From NCBI GenBank assembly GCA_026129865.1, contig JAHCHG010000004.1:1-64000 (forward strand): a stretch of 64,000 nucleotides of DNA, written 5' to 3'. This document shows positions 1-11,410 of this stretch, in pieces; the stretch's first letter is position 1; each line of letters opens with the position of its first letter. This stretch comes from Pyrinomonadaceae bacterium. Lineage in GTDB: Bacteria; Acidobacteriota; Blastocatellia; Pyrinomonadales; Pyrinomonadaceae. The translations under genes and the position numbers were made by a program. The notes under the pieces were generated by a model. It worked only from the letters and a program-made list of their open reading frames with translations. It searched no databases and was not told the DNA's origin.

Positions 1-1
1 C

Positions 2-241
2 ACGAACAGGGTATGGATCGTCGGCGATAAAATTGAGCGAAGCTTCGATGGCGGACAAAGTTGGTACATAAGCTCAATACCTGGACAAGACGAAGAGCCT
101 TTAGGTCTCGAGTCGATCGTTTTTTTAAATGAAAAGGTCGGATGGGCATTTGGCTTAACCCGGATCTTTAAAACCGTCGACGGCGGCGACACTTGGATCG
201 ATCGTTCGAACACGCTGGTACGGTTACTTGAATCAAACTAG
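2..241 (+). CDS. C-terminal end of a BNR/Ycf48-like beta-propeller protein (5' cut by window)
   Basis: Only the last 79 codons are present, read in frame from base 2 to the TAG at 239-241. The translation contains two Asp-box (BNR) motifs, SFDGGQSWY and KTVDGGDTWI, about 45 residues apart, each followed by a hydrophobic strand. Repeats of this kind form blades of sialidase-like or Ycf48-like six- or seven-bladed propellers, often in secreted or periplasmic proteins. The fragment ends shortly after the last motif, as expected for a protein made mainly of propeller. Substrate or partner cannot be told from the fragment, and the start, signal peptide and any other domain lie outside the window. 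It is co-directional with lon but separated by 342 bases. Confidence 0.7.
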   Translation, partial: TNRVWIVGDKIERSFDGGQSWYISSIPGQDEEPLGLESIVFLNEKVGWAFGLTRIFKTVDGGDTWIDRSNTLVRLLESN

Positions 242-583
242 CTTAAATATGCTTTCGGAACCAATTCAATGCGGCGAATGCTTGTTCCGGATTTTGATAA
301 ATTCATATTCCGCGGCGTGCGACCGAAAAACATAAGCCGGGCGGGCAGCAAGTCATTTCGCTATGAAGGAACTTTCTCGAAGGGATGAAATCTCAACGCC
401 GCAGAGTAAAAACAAACGGAAATCGTCGCTTTAGATTGAGCTATCTCAAACAAAGCAAAACGATCAAAACTAGCATTCCTTTGACCAAATGTTCTACAAT
501 TAAAACCCGGCAGAAAAATTAATTGAAAATGTATTCGATTAAGCATTTCCTAAAGAAAAGTTCCAAAAACGAAGTTTTAATTT
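242..583. other. Gene-free stretch between the BNR protein and lon
   Basis: No credible reading frame, RNA or long inverted repeat is seen here. A TACAAT hexamer lies at 495-500 but has no convincing -35 at 17 bases, and TTGACC at 481-486 has no -10 at the right distance. No CIRCE (HrcA) operator is visible. It presumably carries the lon promoter, which I cannot place. Confidence 0.4.
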
Positions 584-3010
<2,427 letters not shown>

Positions 3011-3031
3011 TTCTTTTAGGTTAATTAGATC

Positions 3032-3075
3032 AAGCTCCGTGAACTTTATTCGATCGCGGAGCTTTTCTTTTTTTT
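3032..3075 (+). terminator. Rho-independent terminator after lon
   Basis: AAGCTCCG at 3032-3039 pairs with CGGAGCTT at 3057-3064, followed by a T-rich tract to 3075. Confidence 0.85.
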
Positions 3076-3157
3076 AGAATTAAACGATCCGAAAATAGAT
3101 TTATTCACGCGTTTGAAATATGATGTCAGGAAATTTACAAAAACGGAGCAAAAAATT

Positions 3158-3601
3158 ATGAATAAGACAGATTCAGCCGATCTGATCATGAAGTTGTACG
3201 ACCTGCGCCGCGAAGACAAAATGCGGGAAGCGCGTGAATGGTTTATTTCGTATTTTCCGGAAAGCGCGGACGAGATTATCGAAACTATGATCGACAGAGA
3301 AACCAGCGCAAAATACCGGATGGTTACATCGTACTGGGAAATGGCAGCGTCATTTGTCAATCATGGTGCTATCGACGAGCAGATGTTTACCGAATCGAAC
3401 GGGGAGCATATCGTTGTTTTCAGCAAGATCGCGCCCTTTATCGAGGAGCTTCGGGAGAAATTTCAATCTCCGCAAATGATGGCAAATCTTGAAAAATTGA
3501 TCATGAAAATGCCTGATGCCAAAGAAATGCTCAGCAAAAGGCGCGAGATGATGAAAAACTGGATTGAAATGAGCGCTCAAAAGGCGCAGGCGGCGAAATA
3601 A
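3158..3601 (+). CDS. Conserved-looking hypothetical cytoplasmic protein
   Basis: I do not recognise this 147-residue protein. It is acidic to neutral and predicted mostly helical, with no signal peptide, membrane segment, cysteine pair or catalytic motif. A methionine-rich C-terminal third (for example LIMKMPDAKEMLSKRREMM) and a central YWEMAASFVNHGAI segment stand out. The ATG at 3158 is preferred over an upstream in-frame start at 3113 because ACGGAG lies about ten bases before it and the longer form would begin inside the gap after the lon terminator. Codon use matches its neighbours, and it is bracketed by two terminators, so it is likely transcribed on its own. Confidence 0.75.
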   Translation: MNKTDSADLIMKLYDLRREDKMREAREWFISYFPESADEIIETMIDRETSAKYRMVTSYWEMAASFVNHGAIDEQMFTESNGEHIVVFSKIAPFIEELREKFQSPQMMANLEKLIMKMPDAKEMLSKRREMMKNWIEMSAQKAQAAK

Positions 3602-3628
3602 CCGCTGATTTGAATAATCCGCAAGATT

Positions 3629-3663
3629 AAGGGAGACTTTTTATACGAAAAGCTCCCTTTTTT
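3629..3663 (+). terminator. Rho-independent terminator
   Basis: AAGGGAG at 3629-3635 pairs with CTCCCTT at 3653-3659 and runs into six T residues. It ends nine bases before the ysxC start. Confidence 0.8.
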
Positions 3664-3671
3664 CCATTGTT

Positions 3672-4244
3672 ATGAAAGTTACCGCTGCAGAATTTGTTAA
3701 GAGCGCCTTCGAAGAGGCGCATTGGGTCGAAGGAGATCTCCCGGAGATCGCCTTTCTCGGGCGGTCAAACGTCGGTAAATCCAGCCTTTTAAACTCGTTA
3801 TTGCTGCGCAAAGGTCTCGCGCGAACATCCAACACTCCCGGTCGCACACAGAGTATTAATTTTTTTCTTGTAAACGACGCCTTTTATTTCGTCGATCTTC
3901 CGGGTTACGGCTATGCGCGGGTTTCGAAAACGATGCGGTCGGACTGGGGCGTAATGGCAGAAGATTATCTTTCGAGCCGCGAACAGCTCCGGCTCTGCAT
4001 ACAGCTGGTCGATGCGCGGCACGAACCTACCGCACTCGACCGGCAGCTGCATGAATGGCTGCAGTTTAATGATAAAGAGCATATCGTGGTGGCGACGAAA
4101 TCGGACAAACTTTCAAACAATAAGCTTGCGGAAAGTTTGAAAAAGATCAGAAAAACTTTGGCTGGAAGTCTCGTCATTCCGTTTTCGTCAGTTACGGGCA
4201 AGGGAAAAGACGAGGTTTGGGGTCAAATTCAATCTCATTTATAA
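3672..4244 (+). CDS. ysxC: Ribosome biogenesis GTP-binding protein YsxC/EngB
   Basis: A TrmE-Era-family GTPase needed for assembly of the large ribosomal subunit. At 190 residues it has the usual EngB length. All G motifs are visible: G1 GRSNVGKSS (about 35-43), the G2 threonine in TPGRTQ, G3 DLPGYG, G4 TKSD and G5 SSVTGKG. The conserved family strand NFFLVN precedes G3. The protein is cytosolic with no extra domain. The start ATG follows a terminator hairpin by only nine bases, so its promoter must overlap the end of the preceding gene or it depends on read-through. No clear terminator follows before rho. In many bacteria this gene lies next to lon, as it nearly does here. Confidence 0.97.
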   Translation: MKVTAAEFVKSAFEEAHWVEGDLPEIAFLGRSNVGKSSLLNSLLLRKGLARTSNTPGRTQSINFFLVNDAFYFVDLPGYGYARVSKTMRSDWGVMAEDYLSSREQLRLCIQLVDARHEPTALDRQLHEWLQFNDKEHIVVATKSDKLSNNKLAESLKKIRKTLAGSLVIPFSSVTGKGKDEVWGQIQSHL

Positions 4245-4262
4245 AAAAAATTCACAAAGCGG

Positions 4263-4291
4263 TTGATTTATTCGGTCAAATAGGTTAAAAC
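4263..4291 (+). promoter_or_regulatory. Possible sigma-70 promoter for rho
   Basis: TTGATT at 4263-4268 and TAAAAC at 4286-4291 are separated by 17 bases. The -10 matches four of six positions only. It would give rho a leader of about 170 bases, in line with the long autoregulated rho leaders known in other bacteria. Weak call from sequence alone. Confidence 0.35.
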
Positions 4292-4469
4292 CAAAGTATC
4301 CCAAAAAACTCAGGGTAATTGAATTTAGCCTTTTGGGCTGTCTTCAAAGTTCATCACTGCGAAATTTCCAATTCAAACAAACATCGAGTTTATCAATTCA
4401 TTTACATAGAAATAGGCTTTAAGTCCTGCCTTAGAACGATCATATTTTCCCATAAAAAAGGACAATAAA

Positions 4470-5891
4470 ATGGCTACCAAAACTACTACAAACAAAAAAG
4501 CGCCGGCGAAGGTCAAAAAGACCGGCAAATCAGACGAAAACGGGTTAGAGCAAAACGCAAAAGGCGATTCGGAAGAATCGCAGTCGCGCGACGGAAAATC
4601 CGGCAAGAACAACAATAAGAATTACAGCCAGCCGGCTGATACGCTTGATCTTGCGGAACTCAAGGAAATGTCGATCTCCGAGCTTACGCAGGTTGCAAAA
4701 GAGATGGAGGTCGAAGGCGCGTCGGGAATGCGCAAGCAGGAGCTGATCTTTAAGGTTCTTGCGGCACAGACGGAAAAAAGCGGTTTGATCTTTTCACAGG
4801 GCGTTCTTGAAACTTTACCGGACGGCTTCGGCTTTTTACGGGCGCCGGAATACAACTATCTTCCGGGTCCGGACGATATTTACGTCAGTCCGTCGCAGAT
4901 CAGAAAATTTGATCTGCGCACCGGCGACACGGTTTCCGGACAGATCCGCCCGCCGAAAGAAGGTGAACGATATTTTGCTCTGATCAAGGTCGAAGCGATC
5001 AATTTCGAAGCGCCGGAGCAAGCGCGTGAAAAGATATTTTTCGATAATCTAACGCCGCTCTATCCGGACGAAATGCTCAAGATGGAGATCGCGCCGGATA
5101 AGATCTCTGCCCGCGTTATCGATCTTGTAACACCGATCGGGAAAGGACAGCGCGCATTGATCGTCGCACCGCCGCGTACCGGTAAAACCATGCTTTTGCA
5201 GACGATGGCGAATTCCATCACGCAAAATCATCCGGAAGTTACACTGATCGTTCTTCTTATCGACGAACGCCCGGAAGAAGTTACCGATATGCAGCGCAGC
5301 GTTCAGGGCGAGGTCATCAGTTCGACATTTGACGAACCGCCGACGCGCCACGTTCAGGTTGCGGACATGGTTATCGAAAAGGCAAAACGACTCGTCGAAC
5401 ATAAACGTGATGTCGTCATCCTGCTCGATTCGATCACACGTCTTGCACGTGCGCACAACGCGGTTGTTCCGCCGTCAGGAAAGATTCTTTCCGGCGGTAT
5501 CGATTCAAACGCTCTGCAGCGCCCGAAACGCTTTTTCGGCGCGGCGCGAAACATTGAAGAAGGCGGAAGTCTGACGATTATCGCAACGGCGCTGATCGAC
5601 ACAGGTTCGCGAATGGACGACGTTATCTTTGAGGAATTCAAAGGAACCGGTAACTCGGAAATTCATCTCGACCGAAGACTTTCGGACAAACGTCTCTTCC
5701 CGGCGATCGATCTGCAGCGCAGCGGTACGCGAAAAGAAGAACTGCTTATGTCGCCCGAAGATCTCAACCGCATCTGGGTAATGCGGCGCGTGCTCAATCC
5801 GCTTTCGCCGGTCGAGCAAATGGAAGTTGTGCTCGAGCGTCTCTCAAAATCAAAATCGAACTCCGAATTTCTCGCATCAATGCAGAGTTAA
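4470..5891 (+). CDS. rho: Transcription termination factor Rho
   Basis: Hexameric RNA-dependent ATPase that terminates transcription. At 473 residues it is longer than E. coli Rho (419) because of a lysine-, serine- and asparagine-rich N-terminal extension (about 1-55) before the Rho_N motif [17 protein letters not shown]. The cold-shock-like RNA-binding domain follows ([14 protein letters not shown]). The RecA-like core shows Walker A APPRTGKT (about 232-239), the Walker B strand [13 protein letters not shown] and the Q/R-loop region near [13 protein letters not shown]. Low-complexity insertions near the Rho N-terminus are known in several phyla and can add RNA-binding capacity. Start: ATG with AAAAAAGGAC nine bases upstream. 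A strong terminator closes the gene. Confidence 0.98.
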   Translation: MATKTTTNKKAPAKVKKTGKSDENGLEQNAKGDSEESQSRDGKSGKNNNKNYSQPADTLDLAELKEMSISELTQVAKEMEVEGASGMRKQELIFKVLAAQTEKSGLIFSQGVLETLPDGFGFLRAPEYNYLPGPDDIYVSPSQIRKFDLRTGDTVSGQIRPPKEGERYFALIKVEAINFEAPEQAREKIFFDNLTPLYPDEMLKMEIAPDKISARVIDLVTPIGKGQRALIVAPPRTGKTMLLQTMANSITQNHPEVTLIVLLIDERPEEVTDMQRSVQGEVISSTFDEPPTRHVQVADMVIEKAKRLVEHKRDVVILLDSITRLARAHNAVVPPSGKILSGGIDSNALQRPKRFFGAARNIEEGGSLTIIATALIDTGSRMDDVIFEEFKGTGNSEIHLDRRLSDKRLFPAIDLQRSGTRKEELLMSPEDLNRIWVMRRVLNPLSPVEQMEVVLERLSKSKSNSEFLASMQS

Positions 5892-5914
5892 ATTCGAAAT
5901 TCGATAAATCAGTT

Positions 5915-5957
5915 AACAAATGCCGCGGATCTTTCGTTCGCGGCATTTGTTTTTTTA
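5915..5957 (+). terminator. Strong rho-independent terminator of rho, shared with the convergent gene end
   Basis: A 13-base perfect stem, AACAAATGCCGCG at 5915-5927 with CGCGGCATTTGTT at 5939-5951, followed by T residues that overlap the stop codon of the convergent GGDEF-EAL gene. Confidence 0.9.
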
Positions 5958-8609
5958 GTAAGAATATTCCAGATCGATCACCGGCGCCGGCGGATTGTTG
6001 TAGAAATATTTTGCGTTTAAGATCTGCTCTGCCTGACCGCTGTCGACGGCGCGCGAAAAATAAAATCCCTGACCAAACTTGCAGTTCAAATTCCGCAGCA
6101 TTGTTAGTTGTTCGATCGTTTCAATTCCTTCGGCGACGACCTCCATTCCAAGGCTTGCCGCCAGCGTCAAAATCGTCTGAATGATCTCGGAATTTTTGTC
6201 GAGCGATTCCATGTCCCAGACAAACGAACGGTCGATCTTTAACCGGTCGATCGGGAATTTATGTAGATAACTCAGCGAAGAATAGCCCGTTCCAAAATCG
6301 TCCGTCGTCAGCCAAACTCCGAGCTCCTTCAACTGACGAAGCAGCGATTCCGCGATCTTCGAATTTTCCATAATCGCGCTTTCGGTAATTTCCAGATTCA
6401 AATTTCCGGGTGAAACATTCGTTTTTGCAAGAGTTGCCGCAATAACACCTGCGAGATCTTCGCGGGCGATCTGTTTCGGCGAGAGATTAATGCTCATCAA
6501 AAGTTCTCTGTGTTCGCCGTCCGCTTGCCAGGTTTTTAATTGTCGGCAGGCTTCTTCAATGACCCAATTTCCGATCGGCACGATCAAACCGGTGTCTTCT
6601 GCGATCGGAACAAATTCCGACGGCGCGATCATGCCGTGTTCCGGATGATTCCATCGCAGCAGAGCTTCAAATTCAATTATCCTGCCGTCCTCAAGCGAAA
6701 CGATCGGCTGGTAATGCAGCTGAAATTCGTGCCGCTCCAGCGCGCGCCGCAGATCGGTTTCGGTTTTCAATACTTTCGCGGCGTTGACATACATTTCCTG
6801 GTCAAAGATCTGGTAACAGTTTTTGCCCATGCTCTTGGCGCGGTACATCGCCGTATCGGCATCGCGTAGAACTTCTTCCGGAAGTTTGTAATTGGACTCC
6901 GAGGACGTGATGCCGATCGATGTCGTCGTATAGATCTCGTCGCCTTCGATCATAAACGGCTGTGCAAGCGATTCTAGAATTCTTTTCGCAACATTGACCG
7001 CATCGTGAATTCCGCCGACTTCATCGAGCAGTACGACAAATTCGTCGCCGCCGAGTCTTGAGACGGTATCGACGGTCCTGATACATTTTTTCAAAGTTTC
7101 CGCGACACCGATCAAAAGCTTGTCGCCGACAAGATGCCCGAGACTGTCGTTTATCACCTTGAAACGATCAATATCCAAAAAGAGCGCGGCATATTTATGA
7201 TTTGGATTTCGATGCTTTCGAGCGATCGCCTGTCGAAGCTGATTCAGCAGCAAGGTGCGGTTCGGCAATCCGGTCAACGCGTCGTGCATTGCGTTAAAAC
7301 GAAGCTGTTCCTCCGCCCATTTTCTCTCGCTGATGTTTCGCGCGATGCCTTGAATTCCGACCGGTTTTCCCTCGTGCGTTACGATCCGGTTTCTGACTTC
7401 AAGCGTCAAACGCTCGCCGTCGGCGTTCATTACGTCGATCTCAAAATCCGTCCGGCTGGTCGTTTCGTCATATTGTTTCATCATTTTGACGATCGTTTTT
7501 TGGAATTCCGGCGGAACGATTGACGCGAGGGTTTTTCCGCGCGCTTCTTCCTGCGAAATACCGAGTGCGCGCTGTCCGGCTTTGTTTAACGACGTAAATC
7601 TGCCGTGCAGATCGATCGTGTAAATGATGTCGTTAGCATTTTCGATCAGATCGCGATACCGCTCTTCGCTTTCTTTTAAAGCTTCTTCGGCGAGCTTTCT
7701 TTCGGTAAAATCGCTCATCGCACCGATCATTCGCGTCGGCTTATAATTTTCGTCGTAAATGATATAACCGCGGTCGAAAATATACGCGTAATGATCGTCG
7801 AAATGGCTGAATCGGTATTCCTGCGACCAGTATTTAGTTCCTTGCGCGAAAACCTCATCGAGTGCGGTCATTATCCGTTCGCGGTCTTCGGGGTGAATTC
7901 TTTCTTCAAGCCAAATAATGTCGGGCGATCTTTTATAATCCGGCATCGAGATTTCCGGCTCGACGTCGCCGTCATCGTGGTTTCGTTTGGTTTCAAGCGT
8001 GTGTTCATAAATAACATCGCTGGTCGCCTGGGCTGCCAGATAATAGCGTTCTTCGTTGCTCCGCAAAATTTTTTCCGCCAGTTCGCGTTCGCGGATCTCG
8101 TCTTCCAGCAGTTTGTTAATATTTGAAAGCTCGTTCGTCCGCGCAATTATGGTCCGCTCCATTTCAGCGTAGGCATTCTGCAGCGTTACTTCAGCATGTT
8201 TACGCATCTCAACGGCTTCTTTGACCGACGTTTTCAGCTGCGTCACAGCATGAACAACCATCTTTTCGGGATCTGCAGAATCTGATTCCGCCACCGAAAT
8301 GTCCGGGACCGCCTTGTGGAGAGTTGTATGGATGGATTCGATCAACGCGCGCGATCTTCCGATTAACACCAGCGAATACGTTATTGAAATAAAGAAAATT
8401 GCCGCTGCGGTCGCAATTAACGCCGGAAAAATCGGCGAAAAGAAGATTGCGGAAACCGTACCGGCGATCGTTGCTGCAAAGATCGCGCAAAGAAAAAATT
8501 TTGCGATTCTTACAAGTGGAAATTCATTTCGCATAGGATTAATGGAAGCTGCGTGGAGAACGGAAGACATGCGCATTTGCGGCAGGTCGAAAGCTTGATC
8601 GCACCGCAA
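5955..8609 (-). CDS. Membrane-anchored PAS-PAS-GGDEF-EAL cyclic-di-GMP enzyme
   Basis: Bifunctional-type c-di-GMP signalling protein of 884 residues. Two transmembrane helices (about 35-55 and 63-83) are followed by a coiled coil (about 115-175), a first PAS domain with a PAC-like end (WSQEYRF...MIGAMSDFTERKLAEE), a second PAS domain (DLIENANDIIYTIDLHG...GIARNISERKWAEE), a GGDEF domain with the intact site RLGGDEF near 516, and an EAL domain starting with EALLRWNHP near 646. EAL metal and loop residues look intact (LEITES, DDFGTGYSS near 770, IDRSF), so both synthase and phosphodiesterase activity are possible. Starts at residues 12, 14 or 26 are alternatives; MRNEFPLV directly before the first helix is attractive. 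It converges on rho and diverges from glgA. c-di-GMP commonly tunes motility, which fits the flagellar cluster further on. Confidence 0.95.
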   Translation of the reverse strand: MRCDQAFDLPQMRMSSVLHAASINPMRNEFPLVRIAKFFLCAIFAATIAGTVSAIFFSPIFPALIATAAAIFFISITYSLVLIGRSRALIESIHTTLHKAVPDISVAESDSADPEKMVVHAVTQLKTSVKEAVEMRKHAEVTLQNAYAEMERTIIARTNELSNINKLLEDEIRERELAEKILRSNEERYYLAAQATSDVIYEHTLETKRNHDDGDVEPEISMPDYKRSPDIIWLEERIHPEDRERIMTALDEVFAQGTKYWSQEYRFSHFDDHYAYIFDRGYIIYDENYKPTRMIGAMSDFTERKLAEEALKESEERYRDLIENANDIIYTIDLHGRFTSLNKAGQRALGISQEEARGKTLASIVPPEFQKTIVKMMKQYDETTSRTDFEIDVMNADGERLTLEVRNRIVTHEGKPVGIQGIARNISERKWAEEQLRFNAMHDALTGLPNRTLLLNQLRQAIARKHRNPNHKYAALFLDIDRFKVINDSLGHLVGDKLLIGVAETLKKCIRTVDTVSRLGGDEFVVLLDEVGGIHDAVNVAKRILESLAQPFMIEGDEIYTTTSIGITSSESNYKLPEEVLRDADTAMYRAKSMGKNCYQIFDQEMYVNAAKVLKTETDLRRALERHEFQLHYQPIVSLEDGRIIEFEALLRWNHPEHGMIAPSEFVPIAEDTGLIVPIGNWVIEEACRQLKTWQADGEHRELLMSINLSPKQIAREDLAGVIAATLAKTNVSPGNLNLEITESAIMENSKIAESLLRQLKELGVWLTTDDFGTGYSSLSYLHKFPIDRLKIDRSFVWDMESLDKNSEIIQTILTLAASLGMEVVAEGIETIEQLTMLRNLNCKFGQGFYFSRAVDSGQAEQILNAKYFYNNPPAPVIDLEYSY

Positions 8610-8798
8610 AACACGGCGAGATAAACTTACGCTTATGCATATCGGCTAAAATCTATAATTCATTAATCATCGGGCGAAAAAAATTCCTATTCGCCAAAAT
8701 TTCCGGTGGTTGACCAAAAAAGCGCCAATCTTGACAAACGGCGCGTTAAAAGTCAGATTTGAATGCGGATAATTTTCACAAATTGATCAATTGAACAG

Positions 8799-10214
8799 AT
8801 GAGAGTAGCGGTTCTTTCTGCCGAGGCAGTTCCATTTTCAAAAACCGGAGGACTCGGCGATGTTGCCGGTGCGCTTCCAAAGGCGCTTCGCCAGATCGGC
8901 GTCGACGCGCTGCTGATAACGCCGTGTTATCTGCAGACGAAAGGCGAATATTTATGGAATGTCGCGGTCGATGATCTTCATGTTAATTGGCGCGATCGCA
9001 CGATTCGGGCAAAGGCTTTTTATTCGGAAGCGAACGGATCGCCGACGTTTTTGATCGATGCACCGGAGTTTTTTCATCGTTCGTCGATCTACGGATTTAG
9101 CGAAGATTACGAGCGTTTCGCCTTTTTTAACCGAGCCGCGCTTGTACTCCTAAAACGGATCGGTCGTGCGCCGGAGATCGTTCATTTGAACGACTGGCAC
9201 TGCGGATTTGGCGCGGTAGAAATTGCGCATTTGCGTTACTGGGACAGCTATTGGCGAAATACGAAAACCGTTTTTTCCATCCATAACTTAGCCTATCAAG
9301 GCGGTTTCGACGCCGGTGAACTCTGGAAACTCGGGTTTTCGAGCGATTTTGAACGAAACGCGTTTATGTTCAACGGCTATGCTTCTGCAATGAAAGCGGG
9401 ACTTTCCGTCAGCGATATGCTCTCGACCGTTTCCCGCCGATATGCATACGAAGTTCAGCAGCCGGAAAATGGATACGGGCTCGACTGGCTCCTCAGGTCG
9501 CGTGCAAATAGGTTTGTCGGCATTACGAACGGCGTCGATTACGACGTTTGGAATCCGGCGACAGATGAAGAATTGCCGGCTAATTACAGCATTCACGATA
9601 TGTCCGGAAAACGCGAATGCAAGCGTGCTTTGCTGGAAAATTTCAATTTGCCCGTAGATCTCGACCGTCCGCTTTTCGCCATCGTCACACGTTTAACGGC
9701 TCAGAAAGGGATCGAACTGATCCAGCAGGTTGCCGGCGAACTTCTCGCGACCGGCGCATATTTCGTCGCGCTCGGTTCTGGCGATAAGATTTACGAAAAT
9801 TTCCTCCAAAAATTGCGTGACTACGCTCCGCGTCAGGTCGGTGTTTACAAGGGATATAACGAGGCGCTGGCACATCGTATCGAAGCCGGGGCAGACATCT
9901 TTTTAATGCCGTCCAAATTTGAACCGTGCGGGTTAAATCAAATGTATTCGCTGCGTTACGGGACCGTTCCGATCGTTCGGGCGGTCGGCGGATTGGACGA
10001 CACGGTTGAAAATTACGATCGCGTCAACAACCGCGGAAGCGGGTTTAAATTCAATGCTTTTCGTGCCGACCGGTTCCTTGAAAAGATCTACGAAGCATTG
10101 TTCGTGTATGCCGAGCCGGAAACCTGGCGAAACATTCAGATCAACGGAATGAAGATCGACAATTCATGGCAAAATGCTGCGCGAAACTACCTGCGTTTAT
10201 ATAATTCCGTTTAA
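8799..10214 (+). CDS. glgA: Glycogen synthase (ADP-glucose type, GT5)
   Basis: Transfers glucose from ADP-glucose to the non-reducing end of a growing alpha-1,4-glucan. At 471 residues it has normal bacterial GlgA length. The N-terminal Rossmann domain opens with the ADP-glucose-binding KTGGLGDVAGALP (Lys15). Other family signatures are HLNDWHCGFG, FSIHNLAYQG, GITNGVDYDVWNP, the second-domain RLTAQKGIEL and the C-terminal active-site stretch LMPSKFEPCGLNQMYSLRYG. The gene stands alone; no branching enzyme or ADP-glucose pyrophosphorylase is next to it. A perfect -35 TTGACA at 8731 lies upstream but its -10 partner is poor, so I do not call a promoter. Start: ATG at 8799, giving the expected MRVAVLSAEA N-terminus. 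Confidence 0.97.
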   Translation: MRVAVLSAEAVPFSKTGGLGDVAGALPKALRQIGVDALLITPCYLQTKGEYLWNVAVDDLHVNWRDRTIRAKAFYSEANGSPTFLIDAPEFFHRSSIYGFSEDYERFAFFNRAALVLLKRIGRAPEIVHLNDWHCGFGAVEIAHLRYWDSYWRNTKTVFSIHNLAYQGGFDAGELWKLGFSSDFERNAFMFNGYASAMKAGLSVSDMLSTVSRRYAYEVQQPENGYGLDWLLRSRANRFVGITNGVDYDVWNPATDEELPANYSIHDMSGKRECKRALLENFNLPVDLDRPLFAIVTRLTAQKGIELIQQVAGELLATGAYFVALGSGDKIYENFLQKLRDYAPRQVGVYKGYNEALAHRIEAGADIFLMPSKFEPCGLNQMYSLRYGTVPIVRAVGGLDDTVENYDRVNNRGSGFKFNAFRADRFLEKIYEALFVYAEPETWRNIQINGMKIDNSWQNAARNYLRLYNSV

Positions 10215-10228
10215 TGCTTTTCGCGTTG

Positions 10229-10257
10229 TTGAGAGAGATTTCGTAAGCGTTTATAGT
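10229..10257 (+). promoter_or_regulatory. Sigma-70 promoter for the glycosyltransferase-purA operon
   Basis: TTGAGA at 10229-10234 and TATAGT at 10252-10257, each five of six to consensus, are exactly 17 bases apart. Transcription would start near 10264, just upstream of a nine-codon leader frame. Confidence 0.6.
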
Positions 10258-10286
10258 ATTTGTTCCGGCAAAAATTTGGAAAGGTC

Positions 10287-10316
10287 ATGAAGATCGACAA
10301 AATTGCGACGATTTGA
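10287..10316 (+). CDS. Possible nine-codon leader ORF overlapping the glycosyltransferase start
   Basis: ATG at 10287, preceded by the purine-rich GGAAAGG at 10278-10284, opens a frame encoding MKIDKIATI and stops at TGA 10314-10316. The stop shares two bases with the TTG start of the next gene (TTGA). This arrangement allows translational coupling by stop-restart. It may also be chance. Confidence 0.3.
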   Translation: MKIDKIATI

Positions 10317-11410
10317 AAGAAGCTCGGGACTATAAGAAAATTTTGATCTACCGGATCGGGCATCTGGGCGACACGTTGGTGTCGCTGCCTGCGATCTGGG
10401 CGATCCGGAAGGCATTTCCCGGTGCAGATATATCGCTCTTGACAGGCGTCGATTCAAAAAACGCCAATTATGTTGTCGCAAAGGATGTTTTGCCTGCCAA
10501 AGGTTTGATCGACGATTGGATCTTTTATTCAAAAGGTAATTCGCGCGCCGGCTCCGCGTTTAATTTTCTAAAGCTGTTTGCCGGCGTACGGCGCGCGAAG
10601 TTTGACTGCGTTTTTTATCTGATGACGCGAAACCGCGACATCGGCAGAATCGCTAGAGACGAATCTTTTTTTCGCCGTGCGGGAATACGGGAAATTTTCG
10701 GCACGGAGTATCTCAGGCAAAACCGGATCGAAGAACCTTTCGAAAAGCCTTTGCGAACGGTCGAATCCGAAGCTGAATTTTTCATAAATCTTTTGCCGCA
10801 TGACCGGTTTGAATTTGATAAAAATGCCAAGCCCGATCTGCTGCTTTCTAACTCGGAAAAGGAATTTGCCGAATCGTGGCTTAAGAAAAATGCGGGCGAA
10901 GTCATTTACGATAACAAACTTATCGCGATCGCTCCGGGCAGCAAATGGAGTTCAAAGATCTGGGCGGAAGAGAACTTTGCCGATGTCGTCGCACAATTGA
11001 TAGATAAATACGATGTTTTTCCGGTCGTTTTCGGCGGCAGGGAAGACCGCGAAGTCGGCGCGCGGCTGATCTCAAAATGGAGAAAGGGCGCAAACGCCGC
11101 CGGTGAATTAAACATAAGGCAGGCTGCCGCAGCGCTTTCGCACTGCAAATTTTATCTTGGAAACGATACGGGAACGATGCATTTAGCGGCATCCGTGGGA
11201 ACGCCGTGCGTCGGAATTTTTGCGGCGATAGATCTTATTGACCGGTGGAATCCGTTTGGCGCAAAAAATATCATTTTCCGAGAACGGATAGAATGCGAAG
11301 GATGTCATTCGCCGGTCTGTCCGATCGGAAATGAATGTTTAAATCGCATAAAACCTGCTGATGTATTGGCTGCATGCGAAGAAATTTTATCTGAAAATAA
11401 AACCTTATGA
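10313..11410 (+). CDS. Glycosyltransferase family 9 (ADP-heptose:LPS heptosyltransferase-like)
   Basis: A 365-residue GT-B enzyme of the WaaC/WaaF family, which adds sugars, usually heptose, to the lipopolysaccharide core at the inner membrane. The N-terminus ILIYRIGHLGDTLVSLPAI is the typical acceptor-side loop, and the C-terminal half carries APGSKWSSKIW and YLGNDTGTMHLAASVGTPCVGIF, the GT9 signatures that bind the nucleotide sugar. A C-terminal cysteine cluster (CEGCHSPVCPIGNEC) could bind metal and is unusual at this position. No ATG fits: the frame opens with TTG at 10313, directly after a leader ORF whose stop overlaps it. It overlaps purA by four bases (ATGA), so the two are translationally coupled. 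The actual sugar donor is not certain. Confidence 0.88.
   Translation: MKEARDYKKILIYRIGHLGDTLVSLPAIWAIRKAFPGADISLLTGVDSKNANYVVAKDVLPAKGLIDDWIFYSKGNSRAGSAFNFLKLFAGVRRAKFDCVFYLMTRNRDIGRIARDESFFRRAGIREIFGTEYLRQNRIEEPFEKPLRTVESEAEFFINLLPHDRFEFDKNAKPDLLLSNSEKEFAESWLKKNAGEVIYDNKLIAIAPGSKWSSKIWAEENFADVVAQLIDKYDVFPVVFGGREDREVGARLISKWRKGANAAGELNIRQAAAALSHCKFYLGNDTGTMHLAASVGTPCVGIFAAIDLIDRWNPFGAKNIIFRERIECEGCHSPVCPIGNECLNRIKPADVLAACEEILSENKTL

Noticed and set aside
481..500. Promoter for lon from TTGACC (481) and TACAAT (495)
   Set aside because: Only eight bases separate them, and neither has a partner at the right distance.
8731..8760. Promoter for glgA from a perfect TTGACA at 8731
   Set aside because: At 16-18 bases the -10 candidates match three of six positions at best.
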